This document shows, piece by piece, positions 50,249 to 63,890 of a stretch of 64,000 bases of DNA (position 1 is its first letter; the number at the start of each line of letters is the position of its first letter). Source of the stretch: Streptomyces sp. NRRL S-31 (GTDB lineage Bacteria > Actinomycetota > Actinomycetes > Streptomycetales > Streptomycetaceae); NCBI RefSeq assembly GCF_000718775.1, contig NZ_JOCB01000074.1, forward strand, positions 20,190-84,189. The letters are read 5' to 3'. The notes under the pieces were generated by a model. It searched no databases and was not told where the DNA came from. It saw nothing but the letters and a program-made list of their open reading frames with translations. Both the position numbers and the translations under genes were made by a program.

Positions 50249-53200
50249 TTGGCCGCCTCGCGCAACGCCTCGACCGCGAATACGAACAACGGCGCCAGCA
50301 CCGCCCCGCTGCGCATCTCCTTTGCAAAGATCAAGGAGCCTCTCGAGGTTCCGAACCTGCTCGCGTTGCAGACCGAGAGCTTCGACTGGCTGCTCGGCAA
50401 CACCGCTTGGCAGAGTCGGGTCGAGGAGGCTCTTGAGAACGGTCAGGACGTCCCCACCAAGTCCGGTCTGGAGGAGATCTTCGAGGAGATCTCCCCGATC
50501 GAGGACTTCTCCGGGTCGATGTCGCTGACGTTCCGGGACCACCGCTTCGAGCCGCCGAAGAACTCGATCGACGAGTGCAAGGAGCGCGACTTCACGTACG
50601 CCGCCCCGCTCTTCGTCACCGCCGAGTTCACCAACAACGAGACCGGTGAGATCAAGTCCCAGACGGTCTTCATGGGCGACTTCCCGCTCATGACGAACAA
50701 GGGCACTTTCGTCATCAACGGCACCGAGCGTGTCGTGGTGTCGCAGCTGGTCCGTTCCCCCGGTGTCTACTTCGACTCCAGCATCGACAAGACGTCCGAC
50801 AAGGACATCTTCTCCGCCAAGATCATCCCGTCCCGGGGTGCCTGGCTGGAGATGGAGATCGACAAGCGCGACATGGTCGGTGTCCGCATCGACCGCAAGC
50901 GCAAGCAGTCGGTCACCGTGCTGCTGAAGGCGCTCGGCTGGACGACCGAGCAGATCCTTGAGGAGTTCGGCGACTACGAGTCGATGCGCGCCACCCTGGA
51001 GAAGGACCACACCCAGGGCCAGGACGACGCGCTGCTCGACATCTACCGCAAGCTGCGTCCGGGCGAGCCCCCCACGCGCGAGGCCGCGCAGACGCTGCTG
51101 GAGAACCTCTACTTCAACCCGAAGCGCTACGACCTCGCGAAGGTCGGCCGCTACAAGGTCAACAAGAAGCTGGGCGCCGACGCTCCGCTGGACGCGGGCA
51201 TCCTGACCGTCGAGGACATCATCTCGACGATCAAGTACCTGGTGCAGTTGCACGCCGGCGAGACCGAGACCACCGGTGACAACGGCGACACGATCGTCGT
51301 CGAGACCGATGACATCGACCACTTCGGCAACCGTCGTCTGCGCAGCGTCGGCGAGCTCATCCAGAACCAGGTCCGCACGGGTCTGGCGCGTATGGAGCGA
51401 GTCGTCCGCGAGCGCATGACCACCCAGGACGTCGAGGCGATCACGCCCCAGACCCTGATCAACATCCGGCCGGTCGTCGCCTCCATCAAGGAGTTCTTCG
51501 GCACCAGCCAGCTGTCGCAGTTCATGGACCAGAACAACCCCCTGTCCGGTCTCACGCACAAGCGTCGTCTCTCGGCGCTCGGCCCCGGCGGTCTCTCCCG
51601 TGAGCGGGCCGGCTTCGAGGTCCGAGACGTGCACCCCTCGCACTACGGCCGCATGTGCCCGATCGAGACGCCGGAAGGCCCGAACATCGGTCTGATCGGC
51701 TCGCTCGCCTCCTACGGCCGGGTCAACGCGTTCGGTTTCGTCGAGACGCCGTACCGCAAGGTGATCGACGGCCAGGTCACCGACGAGGTGGACTACCTGA
51801 CCGCCGACGAGGAGGACCGCTTCGTCATCGCGCAGGCCAACGCGCCGCTGACCAGCGACCTCCGCTTCGAGGAGAGCCGCGTGCTCGTCCGCCGTCGTGG
51901 CGGCGAGGTCGACTACGTCGGCCCCGAGGACGTGGACTACATGGACGTCTCGCCGCGCCAGATGGTGTCGGTCGCGACCGCCATGATCCCGTTCCTCGAG
52001 CACGACGACGCCAACCGTGCCCTCATGGGCGCGAACATGATGCGCCAGGCCGTTCCGCTGATCAAGTCGGAGGCCCCGCTCGTCGGCACCGGCATGGAGT
52101 ACCGCTCCGCCGTCGACGCCGGCGACGTCGTCAAGGCCGAGAAGGCGGGTGTGGTCCAGGAGGTCTCCGCGGACTACATCACCACCTCCAACGACGACGG
52201 CACGTACATCACGTACCGCCTGCACAAGTTCGCCCGGTCCAACCAGGGCACCTCGGTCAACCAGAAGGTCGTCGTCAACGAGGGCGACCGGGTCATCGAG
52301 GGCCAGGTCCTCGCCGACGGTCCGGCCACCGAGAACGGCGAGATGGCCCTGGGCAAGAACCTGCTCGTGGCGTTCATGCCGTGGGAGGGTCACAACTACG
52401 AGGACGCGATCATCCTGTCGCAGCGCCTCGTGCAGGACGACGTCCTCTCCTCGATCCACATCGAGGAGCACGAGGTCGACGCCCGTGACACCAAGCTCGG
52501 CCCGGAGGAGATCACCCGGGACATCCCGAACGTCTCCGAGGAGGTCCTCGCCGACCTCGACGAGCGCGGCATCATCCGCATCGGTGCCGAGGTCATCGCC
52601 GGCGACATCCTCGTCGGCAAGGTGACCCCGAAGGGTGAGACCGAGCTGACCCCGGAGGAGCGCCTGCTGCGCGCGATCTTCGGCGAGAAGGCCCGTGAGG
52701 TCCGTGACACCTCGCTGAAGGTGCCGCACGGCGAGACCGGCAAGGTCATCGGTGTGCGCGTCTTCGACCGCGAGGAGGGCGACGAGCTGCCGCCGGGCGT
52801 GAACCAGCTGGTCCGCGTCTACGTCGCGCAGAAGCGCAAGATCACCGACGGTGACAAGCTCGCCGGCCGGCACGGCAACAAGGGTGTCATCTCGAAGATC
52901 CTGCCGATCGAGGACATGCCGTTCCTGGAGGACGGCACCCCGGTCGACATCATCCTCAACCCGCTGGGTGTGCCGTCCCGAATGAACCCGGGACAGGTCC
53001 TGGAGATCCACCTCGGCTGGCTCGCCAGCCGCGGCTGGGACGTCTCCGGCCTCGCGGACGAGTGGGCCCAGCGCCTCCAGGTCATCGGCGCCGACCAGGT
53101 CGCCCCGCGCACCAACGTCGCGACCCCGGTCTTCGACGGTGCCCGCGAGGACGAGCTGGCGGGTCTGCTCCAGCACACCATCCCCAACCGCGACGGCGAG

Positions 53201-53734
53201 CGCATGGTGCTCCCGTCCGGCAAGGCGCGGCTGTTCGACGGCCGCTCCGGTGAGCCGTTCCCGGACCCGATCTCGGTCGGCTACATGTACATCCTGAAGC
53301 TGCACCACCTGGTCGACGACAAGCTGCACGCGCGTTCGACCGGTCCGTACTCGATGATCACCCAGCAGCCGCTGGGTGGTAAGGCCCAGTTCGGTGGCCA
53401 GCGGTTCGGCGAGATGGAGGTGTGGGCACTCGAGGCCTACGGCGCCGCGTACGCCCTCCAGGAACTGCTGACCATCAAGTCCGACGACGTGACCGGCCGC
53501 GTGAAGGTCTACGAGGCCATCGTCAAGGGCGAGAACATCCCTGAGCCCGGCATTCCCGAGTCCTTCAAGGTGCTCATCAAGGAAATGCAGTCCCTGTGCC
53601 TCAACGTGGAGGTGCTGTCCTCGGACGGCATGTCCATCGAGATGCGCGACACCGACGAGGACGTCTTCCGCGCTGCGGAGGAGCTCGGTATCGACCTGTC
53701 CCGGCGCGAGCCGAGCAGCGTCGAAGAGGTCTGA
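50249..53734 (+). CDS. rpoB: RNA polymerase beta subunit
   Basis: A 1161-aa beta subunit. TTG 50249 with GGAAGG upstream gives the Streptomyces N-terminus [15 protein letters not shown]. The rifampicin region is unmodified ([20 protein letters not shown]). Other landmarks: [42 protein letters not shown] and a C-terminal [17 protein letters not shown]. Length equals the S. coelicolor protein as remembered. GTG 50219 is an alternative upstream start but lacks support. Confidence 0.98.
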   Translation: MAASRNASTANTNNGASTAPLRISFAKIKEPLEVPNLLALQTESFDWLLGNTAWQSRVEEALENGQDVPTKSGLEEIFEEISPIEDFSGSMSLTFRDHRFEPPKNSIDECKERDFTYAAPLFVTAEFTNNETGEIKSQTVFMGDFPLMTNKGTFVINGTERVVVSQLVRSPGVYFDSSIDKTSDKDIFSAKIIPSRGAWLEMEIDKRDMVGVRIDRKRKQSVTVLLKALGWTTEQILEEFGDYESMRATLEKDHTQGQDDALLDIYRKLRPGEPPTREAAQTLLENLYFNPKRYDLAKVGRYKVNKKLGADAPLDAGILTVEDIISTIKYLVQLHAGETETTGDNGDTIVVETDDIDHFGNRRLRSVGELIQNQVRTGLARMERVVRERMTTQDVEAITPQTLINIRPVVASIKEFFGTSQLSQFMDQNNPLSGLTHKRRLSALGPGGLSRERAGFEVRDVHPSHYGRMCPIETPEGPNIGLIGSLASYGRVNAFGFVETPYRKVIDGQVTDEVDYLTADEEDRFVIAQANAPLTSDLRFEESRVLVRRRGGEVDYVGPEDVDYMDVSPRQMVSVATAMIPFLEHDDANRALMGANMMRQAVPLIKSEAPLVGTGMEYRSAVDAGDVVKAEKAGVVQEVSADYITTSNDDGTYITYRLHKFARSNQGTSVNQKVVVNEGDRVIEGQVLADGPATENGEMALGKNLLVAFMPWEGHNYEDAIILSQRLVQDDVLSSIHIEEHEVDARDTKLGPEEITRDIPNVSEEVLADLDERGIIRIGAEVIAGDILVGKVTPKGETELTPEERLLRAIFGEKAREVRDTSLKVPHGETGKVIGVRVFDREEGDELPPGVNQLVRVYVAQKRKITDGDKLAGRHGNKGVISKILPIEDMPFLEDGTPVDIILNPLGVPSRMNPGQVLEIHLGWLASRGWDVSGLADEWAQRLQVIGADQVAPRTNVATPVFDGAREDELAGLLQHTIPNRDGERMVLPSGKARLFDGRSGEPFPDPISVGYMYILKLHHLVDDKLHARSTGPYSMITQQPLGGKAQFGGQRFGEMEVWALEAYGAAYALQELLTIKSDDVTGRVKVYEAIVKGENIPEPGIPESFKVLIKEMQSLCLNVEVLSSDGMSIEMRDTDEDVFRAAEELGIDLSRREPSSVEEV

Positions 53735-53747
53735 CGGGAGTCCGGTA

Positions 53748-53773
53748 GGGGCCTCGCCACCGTGTGAGGCCCC
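53748..53773 (+). repeat. intercistronic hairpin rpoB-rpoC
   Basis: GGGGCCTC (53748-53755) and GAGGCCCC (53766-53773). It may tune rpoC expression or message stability. Confidence 0.5.
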
Positions 53774-53836
53774 CGCCGACCCCCAGGCCCCCGTTTCAGA
53801 CCACAGACTTTCGACCCTGAGAGGGATTGACGCATA

Positions 53837-57736
<3,900 letters not shown>

Positions 57737-57745
57737 GCGAGCAGT

Positions 57746-57787
57746 CCGAAGGGCGGTCACTCCCGCGAGGGAGTGGCCGCCCTTCGG
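57746..57787 (+). terminator. strong terminator after rpoC
   Basis: A 19-bp stem with one G-U pair (57746-57764 with 57769-57787) and a GCGA tetraloop, 10 bases after the rpoC stop. It also faces the convergent M48 gene. Confidence 0.9.
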
Positions 57788-57803
57788 CGTGTCCGGGACC
57801 GGG

Positions 57804-59567
57804 TCAGCGGTGCAGGCCGAGGTACGGCTGCAAGGCGGTGATCCGGGTGGGGCGGTCCGGGTGCGAGGACAGCAGCCGGCTCAGCCGGCCGGGCTCCTTC
57901 GGCTGCCGGCCCTGCGCGGCGAGGGCCGCCTTGGTCGCCTCCTCCTGCACCTGGAAGTGGTACAGGACCTCGGCCAGCTGCCGGGCGAAGCCCAGCTCGG
58001 CCGCCTGCTGGTCGGCGCGCAGCTCCCCGCGCCGGCCCGCGTAGGCCAGCAGATAGGGGGCGAGCACGAGGGGGACGGCGATGTACCAGGCGACGATGAA
58101 CACGCAGACCGCCAGGAACGCCATGAGCAGGATCAGGGCGCCGGTCGCGGCGACGGAGAAGAAGCCGGTGACCGCGATGGCGAGCCCGGCCAGTACCCGG
58201 GTCACCGCCCAGGCGACGCGGCCGGGCAGCGAGTACCAGTAGCCGAGCAGACCGGCCCAGGCGTGGCCGCCGGTGTGGTGGCCCAGCTCGTGCGCGAGCA
58301 CGGCCGCCAGGTTGCTGCTCGGGACCTGGGTGAGGGAATACGTCGTGACGCCGACGACGTGCCCGGCCACCGCCGCCGCGTTGAGTTCGTCGCTGTTCTC
58401 CACCATCAGCTCGTAGGTGCCCGGTTCGATGCCCGCCCGGGCGATCACCTCGTTCCAGACGGGCTCCAGACGGGCCCGCTCCTGCGCGGTGGGCGGGCGG
58501 AGCTTGAGCACGTACCGGGCGAAGGCGCGCTCGGTCGGCCGGTGGAAGACGAGCAGTCCGGAGGCGACCCACGCCAGCACCGCCGCCGTCCCCACGACGG
58601 TGCCGAAGACGCCGAGCGCGATGGAGCAGACCAGCCCGAGGCTGACCAGGGCCCCGGGCACCTGCACCGCCAGCCGCCCGATCGCCGTCGCGTCGACCCC
58701 GCGCTGGTACTCGGACACGTGCACGCGGGCACCGCGGTGGCGGTAGTCGAGGTCGTCCGGCGGCGGGCTCGCCCCCTCACCGGCCGCGTCCGGGCCGGGG
58801 TACCGCGGGGGCTGGGCAGGAAGGCCCGGCTGGGCGGGTCCTGCGGCCGGCGGGCCGGGCAGTCCCGGGTGGGCGGGGCCCGGGACCGGCTGGGCGGGCG
58901 GATAAGCGGCCGGGTACGCGGGCGCGTGCGCGGGCGGCCCGCCCGGGTGCGGGGACGCGATGACGACCGGGTGGGCGGAGGGCGGCCCCGGAGGCGTGAC
59001 GGGATAGGCCGGGGGCGGGGGAGCGAAGGCTGTGGTCGGGTAGGCCGGGGGCGGGCCCTGGGGCGTGGGGACCGTGGTGGGGTAGGCCGGGGCCGTGCCC
59101 TGGGCCGTGCGGGTCGCGTCCGGGTAGGACGGGGGCAGCCCCTGCGGTGCGGTGGCTGGGGACGGGTAGGCCGGGGGCTGGTCCGCCGGTGCCGGGGCCG
59201 CCGTCGGGTACGCCGGGGGTGGGCCCGGCGGCGCGGAGGGCGGGGCCGTGGGCGTGAACGCCGCGGTCGGGTACGCAGGCGGGCCCTGGGGCGCGGGGAC
59301 CGCGCCGGGGTGGGCCGGGGGCGGGTCCAATGGCGTCGGGTACGCCGGGGGCGTGCCCTGGGGTGTGGCGGACCGGGTCACAGCCGCCGGTGGGTACGGC
59401 GGGGCGGGCGGGGGGTACTGCGGGACCGCCGGGGAGTGCCGGGGTGCGGGATGGACGGGCCCGCCGGGGTACGCCGGCGGGGCCGCGGGCGGCGCCGGAA
59501 TCGCCGCCTCGGGACGGGGTGACTCGGGGTACGGGGGCGGCTGGGACGGGTCCGGCGGCTGGGACAT
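57804..59567 (-). CDS. M48 membrane zinc protease with Pro/Tyr-rich arm
   Basis: A 587-aa protein. The first ~260 residues are low complexity, built from PPAYPT, PQGPPPAYP and PAYP repeats. Then a core with RHRGARVHVSEYQRG, two helices, the zinc motif HELGHH (His426, Glu427, His430) and more hydrophobic segments (ALILLMAFLAVCVFIVAWYI). C-terminal SRLLSSHPDRPTRITAL fits M48 proteases. Likely a membrane-bound, cytosolic-arm HtpX/Ste24-like protease. It ends the leftward cluster discussed in the findings. Confidence 0.88.
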   Translation of the reverse strand: MSQPPDPSQPPPYPESPRPEAAIPAPPAAPPAYPGGPVHPAPRHSPAVPQYPPPAPPYPPAAVTRSATPQGTPPAYPTPLDPPPAHPGAVPAPQGPPAYPTAAFTPTAPPSAPPGPPPAYPTAAPAPADQPPAYPSPATAPQGLPPSYPDATRTAQGTAPAYPTTVPTPQGPPPAYPTTAFAPPPPAYPVTPPGPPSAHPVVIASPHPGGPPAHAPAYPAAYPPAQPVPGPAHPGLPGPPAAGPAQPGLPAQPPRYPGPDAAGEGASPPPDDLDYRHRGARVHVSEYQRGVDATAIGRLAVQVPGALVSLGLVCSIALGVFGTVVGTAAVLAWVASGLLVFHRPTERAFARYVLKLRPPTAQERARLEPVWNEVIARAGIEPGTYELMVENSDELNAAAVAGHVVGVTTYSLTQVPSSNLAAVLAHELGHHTGGHAWAGLLGYWYSLPGRVAWAVTRVLAGLAIAVTGFFSVAATGALILLMAFLAVCVFIVAWYIAVPLVLAPYLLAYAGRRGELRADQQAAELGFARQLAEVLYHFQVQEEATKAALAAQGRQPKEPGRLSRLLSSHPDRPTRITALQPYLGLHR

Positions 59568-59595
59568 GGGCGGTGCTCCTTCGCGTACGGGGACG

Positions 59596-60129
59596 TCAGC
59601 CGATGAGCGCGGCGGTGGGCAGCAGCAGGGCTCCGGCGCAGAACGCGATCAGACCGGTGCGGATCCACCGGTGCTTGGACGCGGCTATCCGGCTGTTCGC
59701 GGCGAGCGCCGCCAGCAGTCCGGCCGCGGGGTCCCGCTCGGTGTCCGCGAGCGCCTCGGCCAGCCGGCCCTCGCGGACCGCCTGGTGGATGTCGCCGAAG
59801 TAGCACAGCGGGCGCCCCGCGGCCCAGGTGCCGGTGCGGTAGCGGGGCAGCACGGCGAGCAGCAGCGCGAGCAGTGACAGCGCCAGCCCCGCCGCACCGG
59901 CCCACCACAGGCCGGTGCCGAACCCGGACAGCCGGCCCGGCGACCAGTTCCGTCCGGCGACCAGGCCGGAGAACAGACCGGCGGTCATGCCGAGCGCGGC
60001 CACCAGGACCGATGCCTTGGTGTCGGCCCGTGCGATCTCGTCGCGCAACTCCGCGAGCAGCCGTTCCGCGGTGTGCTGGGCGCCGGTGGCGGACCGGGCC
60101 GCCGGCGCGGTGGTGCCGGAAGCGGTCAT
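59596..60129 (-). CDS. Pycsar-effector-like two-helix membrane protein
   Basis: A 177-aa protein with the PycTM-type N-terminal motif LLAELRDEIARADTKASVLV, two transmembrane helices (LVAALGMTAGLFSGLVA and GLALSLLALLLAVLPRYRTG) and a soluble segment ending CYFGDIHQAVREGRLAEALA, then a last hydrophobic helix. In Pycsar defence such proteins open the membrane when a cyclic pyrimidine nucleotide binds; no cyclase is visible here. The ATG overlaps the SPFH gene stop (ATGA). Family match from memory; function inferred. Confidence 0.75.
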   Translation of the reverse strand: MTASGTTAPAARSATGAQHTAERLLAELRDEIARADTKASVLVAALGMTAGLFSGLVAGRNWSPGRLSGFGTGLWWAGAAGLALSLLALLLAVLPRYRTGTWAAGRPLCYFGDIHQAVREGRLAEALADTERDPAAGLLAALAANSRIAASKHRWIRTGLIAFCAGALLLPTAALIG

Positions 60130-61562
60130 GCCGACCCCGCCTCGGGGGCCTCCCGCTCCCGCTCCCCGGGCCGGGCGCCGGGCGAGGGCGGTACGACCGG
60201 TGCGGGCCCGTCGGCGACGAGCGTCAGCGGGGGTGTGAACGGTGCGGGCGGTGCCGGCGGCGCGGGCGGCGGCGGAGGCGTGGCCGGGGCGGCGTGGGCC
60301 GCCGTCGGGGCGTGGGGCGGCTGCTGCTGCCCGTACGGGGGCGGGCCGGGCGGCGGGGCGACCGGCGGCTGCGCCTGCGCGGGCACGCCGTACGCCTGCC
60401 GGTCGTAGGGAGGCTGACCGTGCGCCTGCCGACCGTATGCCTGCGGGCCGTAGGGGGCCTGGCTGTGCGGGGGCTGCCCGTACGACCCGGCCGTCCCCTG
60501 TGCGGCCGGGTCGTACGGGGTCGTGGGGCCGGACGCCGGGGGCGGGGCGTACGGCTGGGGCGGGGCGTACGGCGGCTGCGGGGGCGCGCCCGGGGGCAGG
60601 GCCGGGGGCGGCGGGTCCTGCTCGCGCATGAGGTCGTCGACGGAGCGCAGCACCGATCTGGCCGACTCCGCCTTCTGGTAGTCCTCCAGGGTGTCCCCGG
60701 CGATGACCTCCAGTTCCTTGCGGATCGCGCCGAGCTGCTCCCGCTTCATGGTGCCGATGACCATCCGGGTGTCCGCGGGGTGTGCCGCGAGGTGCAGGGC
60801 CCACGCGGCGACACCGCCGTGCTGGAGCCAGTACTGGTAGAACTCGATCTTCCGGGCGACCAGTTCCTGCGACTGCTGTTCGCGCAGCACCGCCAGCTGG
60901 TGTTCGAGCTGCGCCTGGCGCACCAGGTACTCGTGCTCGGGGTCGAGCATCTCCGACTCGTAGCGCAGGGCGCGCTTGCGGCGGCGGTGGGCGAGCGCGT
61001 CCTCGTCCAGGCGGAGCCGTACCACGCAGGTCACGTGCAGACCGGTGCCGGCGGCGAAGGAGCCCTCCTCCTCGACGGCCCGCTGCACCGCCCGTTCGGC
61101 GGCCGGGCTGTCCTCGATGGGGTGGAGCCGGGTCACCGGGCGGGCCAGCTGGTGCAGTTCGCGGATGAGCCGGGTCGGCACGTCCCGCTCGCCGCTCGCC
61201 ACGAACGCCCGCGGGTCCGCCACCCGCCAGGTGAGGTCGGCGGTCGCCCCGAAGGAGAACGCGTCGTCGTCGCTGGGCAGTTCGAGTTCCAGCTGGACCG
61301 GGTGGCTGCCCATGTCCACCTCGTAGACGGAGGTGTAGCGGCGGGTCGCGGCCTCGGTGCGGCTCGGGCGGTGCGGCGGCAGGTAGACGTCGTACGAGCC
61401 GCCCGCGGTGACGAAGACCAGGGCGTGGTCGATCGCGCCGACCTGGCGGCGCGCGGTGTAGTCGAACCGCGAGATCGGGCGCACGGTCAGCACCGGGTCG
61501 ATCAGTTCGGTGTGCCGGTCGGCGTGCTGGGTCCACTCCGGTGGGCGGCGGAAGTCCGCCAT
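60126..61562 (-). CDS. SPFH/band-7-like protein with Pro/Gln-rich tail
   Basis: A 478-aa protein. Residues about 15-200 look like an SPFH/PHB-type module (VTAGGSYDVYLPPH, TRRYTSVYEVDMGSHPVQLE, DLTWRVADPRAFVAS, and the GTGLHVTCVVRLRLDE strand), followed by a long helix (RRKRALRYESEMLDPEHEYL, QLEHQLAVLREQQSQELVAR) typical of SPFH oligomers. From about residue 320 the tail is Pro/Gln/Tyr/Ala-rich. There is no N-terminal membrane helix. ATG 61562 has GAGGAG upstream. Function in this cluster unknown. Confidence 0.7.
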   Translation of the reverse strand: MADFRRPPEWTQHADRHTELIDPVLTVRPISRFDYTARRQVGAIDHALVFVTAGGSYDVYLPPHRPSRTEAATRRYTSVYEVDMGSHPVQLELELPSDDDAFSFGATADLTWRVADPRAFVASGERDVPTRLIRELHQLARPVTRLHPIEDSPAAERAVQRAVEEEGSFAAGTGLHVTCVVRLRLDEDALAHRRRKRALRYESEMLDPEHEYLVRQAQLEHQLAVLREQQSQELVARKIEFYQYWLQHGGVAAWALHLAAHPADTRMVIGTMKREQLGAIRKELEVIAGDTLEDYQKAESARSVLRSVDDLMREQDPPPPALPPGAPPQPPYAPPQPYAPPPASGPTTPYDPAAQGTAGSYGQPPHSQAPYGPQAYGRQAHGQPPYDRQAYGVPAQAQPPVAPPPGPPPYGQQQPPHAPTAAHAAPATPPPPPAPPAPPAPFTPPLTLVADGPAPVVPPSPGARPGEREREAPEAGSA

Positions 61563-61594
61563 GGGGCAACTCCTCTTGTTCTTCGCGGGGTCTT

Positions 61595-63790
61595 TCAGCG
61601 CGCGGCGGGCACCGGGTGCACCACCGCGAGCAGCCGTTCGGCCATCGGCGGGCGGGTGCTGCCGTCCTCCGCGCGCATCGTGCGCAGTGCGTGGTCGAGG
61701 CGCTTGCGGTCGTCCGCGGTGACGATCAGCGCGGGCAGCAGCAGCTCCAGGGCCGTGGCGACGTCCGCGCGGCGGGCGGCGACGTGCACCCAGGTCGTCA
61801 GGGCGGTCAGCGCCTGCCGGGTGTGGCCGAGGTCGCCCAGGGCGGTGCGCCACAGGGTGGCCAGGTCCCGGGCGGCGTCCGGCTGGTACATGCCCTCCTC
61901 GGCGTACCAGCCGACGAGCGCGCCGTCCCCGGCGTTGTCGCAGGCGCGGGCGAAGGCGGCCAGGGCGAGGTCGCGGACCGCGGGGGTGTCCCGGTACAGC
62001 AGCCGTACGAACTCGGCGAGCACCTCCCCGCGGCGCCGCCCGGCGGAGAGCAGCAGGGCGGCGGACTCGGTGAGGTTCTCCCGCTCGGCCCGGCCGCTGG
62101 CGTCGACCCGTGCCCGGGAGGCGAGCGCGTCGAGGGCCGGGCCGGCCAGGTCGGGGCGGAGCGGGGCCAGCAGGCCCAGGGCGCGGATGGCGGTCCACCG
62201 CCGCCCCCAGTGGCCGTCGTTGCACCACCGGGTGAGCAGGCGCAGGACGACCGGGGCGCCGAGGAGCTGGGACAGGGTGAGCGTGTTGGCGGCGGTGACG
62301 CGAGGGCCGACGGCCTCCGCGGTCGCCCAGTCGTCGACGAGCAGCGCGATCGTCGAGGGCAGGTCGGCGGCGGCGAGCAGGGCCGTCGCGGCGGCGGCTC
62401 GGGTGCGGACCAGGCCGCGGCCGTCCCGGGCGAGCTGGCGCAGCCACTCGACCAGGGCCGGGCGGGCCGAGGGGTGGCTGGTCCACACCTCGGTGAGCAG
62501 GACCCGGGCGGTGCGCTCGTCCCGGAAGGCGGCCGTGAACTGCGGGACCGGGCCCCAGTCGGTCTCCTCCTGTCGTACCTCGCCGGCGGCCCGGGCGCGT
62601 TCGAGCCGGTCCTCGGCGGCCGGTCCGAACACCGGGACGGTGGGGGGCCGGTCGGGGTGCTGCAACTGCTCGAAGTGCACGAACAGCTTGTCGGCGAGTT
62701 CGGCGGCGAGGACGTAGGGCGCCTGGTCGAAGACGGCGAGGGCGATGAGGAAGGCCTTGTCGCGCAGCCCCGTCTGCGGATCGCCCAGCCAGTCCCGGCA
62801 CTGCTTCTCCACGGCGGCCTGTCCGAAGTCCGCGAGCCGGACCAGCGCGCCGGGGGTGCCGTCGTACGCCGCCAGCGTCTCGGCGAACGCGGCGGCCTCG
62901 GCCGGGTGGCGGTCCGCCTCGGCGAGGAACGCGCCCACCGCGGGGAGCGCGAGCAGGGTGTCGACCTCGTCGGGCCGGCGCCGCCGGAGCAGGGCCCGGA
63001 CGACCTCCTCGGCGGGCGGTGCCGTCCAGGGGCAGGGTCGGACGCCGGGCAGGTGGGGCGAGTTCTCGACGGTGACGACGAGGCAGCCGCCGGTCCGGGC
63101 GAGCTGGTCGCGGGCCGCGAACAGATGGGTGTCCCGCAGCGGCCGGTTGCGGCTGAGGGGCAGGTCGCGCAGGACGTAGCCGCCGGGCTGGGTCAGCTGC
63201 CCGCTCAGGGCGGCGGGCGGGGTCTCCGGGCTCAGGGCGTGCACGGCGGGCATGCCGAGGCGGTGCACCAGCATCAGCGCGGCGGCGTTGCGGCCGGTGG
63301 CGTGGGCGCCGGCGAGGACCAGTACCCGCTCCTCGCGCAGCCGCTCCAGCGCGGCGGCGAAGGCGGGGCCGTCGGCGAAGACGGCGGCCAGTTCCCCGAT
63401 CCACTCGGGCGGGATCTCGCCGGAGGCGTCGGGCGTGGCGCCGGCGGGGCCGTGGTGGTGGATCTCGGTACGGCCGCCCAGGTAGACGTCGCCGTCGACC
63501 CGGCCGCCGGAGACGCCGTGCTGGGCGCCGCCGACGAGGCTGCCGCCGAACCGGGCGTCGCCGTCGAGGAAGAAACCCGGGGTGTGCGCGACCAGCTCGC
63601 GCTGGGCGGCCCGGGCCTCCTCGTGGCCTTCGGCCTCCGGCTCCGGGCCGGCGGGGGAGCGGGGGTCCGCCTCGGAGGCGTGCGCCCGGCGCGGTGGCGT
63701 GTTGTCGGAGGACGGCTGTTCCGGCGGGCGCTGCCGGGCGGGGCCGGTACCGGGGGTGCCGTCGTCGTGCGCGGCCGGGGCGGACGTCAC
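61595..63790 (-). CDS. large protein with Gly-rich motif, degenerate P-loop and helical repeats
   Basis: A 731-aa protein. The first ~65 residues are disordered. A short Gly-rich beta motif follows (ARFGGSLVGGAQHGVSGGRV, GDVYLGG). A P-loop-like segment LVLAGAHATGRNAAALMLV lacks the usual GKT, and a middle NTPase-like part (LRDLPLSRNRPLRDTHLFAA, LVVTVENSP) looks degenerate. The C-terminal 300 residues are Ala/Leu-rich helical repeats (HEAT-like). GTG start overlaps the stop of the upstream gene. Not recognised as a named family; resembles STAND/NLR-type scaffolds without a working ATPase. Confidence 0.7.
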   Translation of the reverse strand: MTSAPAAHDDGTPGTGPARQRPPEQPSSDNTPPRRAHASEADPRSPAGPEPEAEGHEEARAAQRELVAHTPGFFLDGDARFGGSLVGGAQHGVSGGRVDGDVYLGGRTEIHHHGPAGATPDASGEIPPEWIGELAAVFADGPAFAAALERLREERVLVLAGAHATGRNAAALMLVHRLGMPAVHALSPETPPAALSGQLTQPGGYVLRDLPLSRNRPLRDTHLFAARDQLARTGGCLVVTVENSPHLPGVRPCPWTAPPAEEVVRALLRRRRPDEVDTLLALPAVGAFLAEADRHPAEAAAFAETLAAYDGTPGALVRLADFGQAAVEKQCRDWLGDPQTGLRDKAFLIALAVFDQAPYVLAAELADKLFVHFEQLQHPDRPPTVPVFGPAAEDRLERARAAGEVRQEETDWGPVPQFTAAFRDERTARVLLTEVWTSHPSARPALVEWLRQLARDGRGLVRTRAAAATALLAAADLPSTIALLVDDWATAEAVGPRVTAANTLTLSQLLGAPVVLRLLTRWCNDGHWGRRWTAIRALGLLAPLRPDLAGPALDALASRARVDASGRAERENLTESAALLLSAGRRRGEVLAEFVRLLYRDTPAVRDLALAAFARACDNAGDGALVGWYAEEGMYQPDAARDLATLWRTALGDLGHTRQALTALTTWVHVAARRADVATALELLLPALIVTADDRKRLDHALRTMRAEDGSTRPPMAERLLAVVHPVPAAR

Positions 63791-63890
63791 GCGCCCTCCC
63801 CGGCCGTCCCGCCGAGGTGGACGTCGCCGGTGACCCGCCCGCCGGAGACGCCGTGCTGGTCGCCGGCGACGAGGCTGCCGCCGAACCGGG
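63474..63890. repeat. duplicated DNA encoding the Gly-rich motif
   Basis: About 80 bp at 63474-63555 (inside the 731-aa gene) is closely repeated at 63809-63890 (end of the upstream gene). Both encode RFGGSLVxGxQHGVSGGRV followed by GDVxLGG. Confidence 0.8.

Noticed and set aside
51499..51600. Possible rifampicin-resistance variant of rpoB
   Set aside because: The resistance-determining region reads as the ordinary sensitive sequence at the usual positions.
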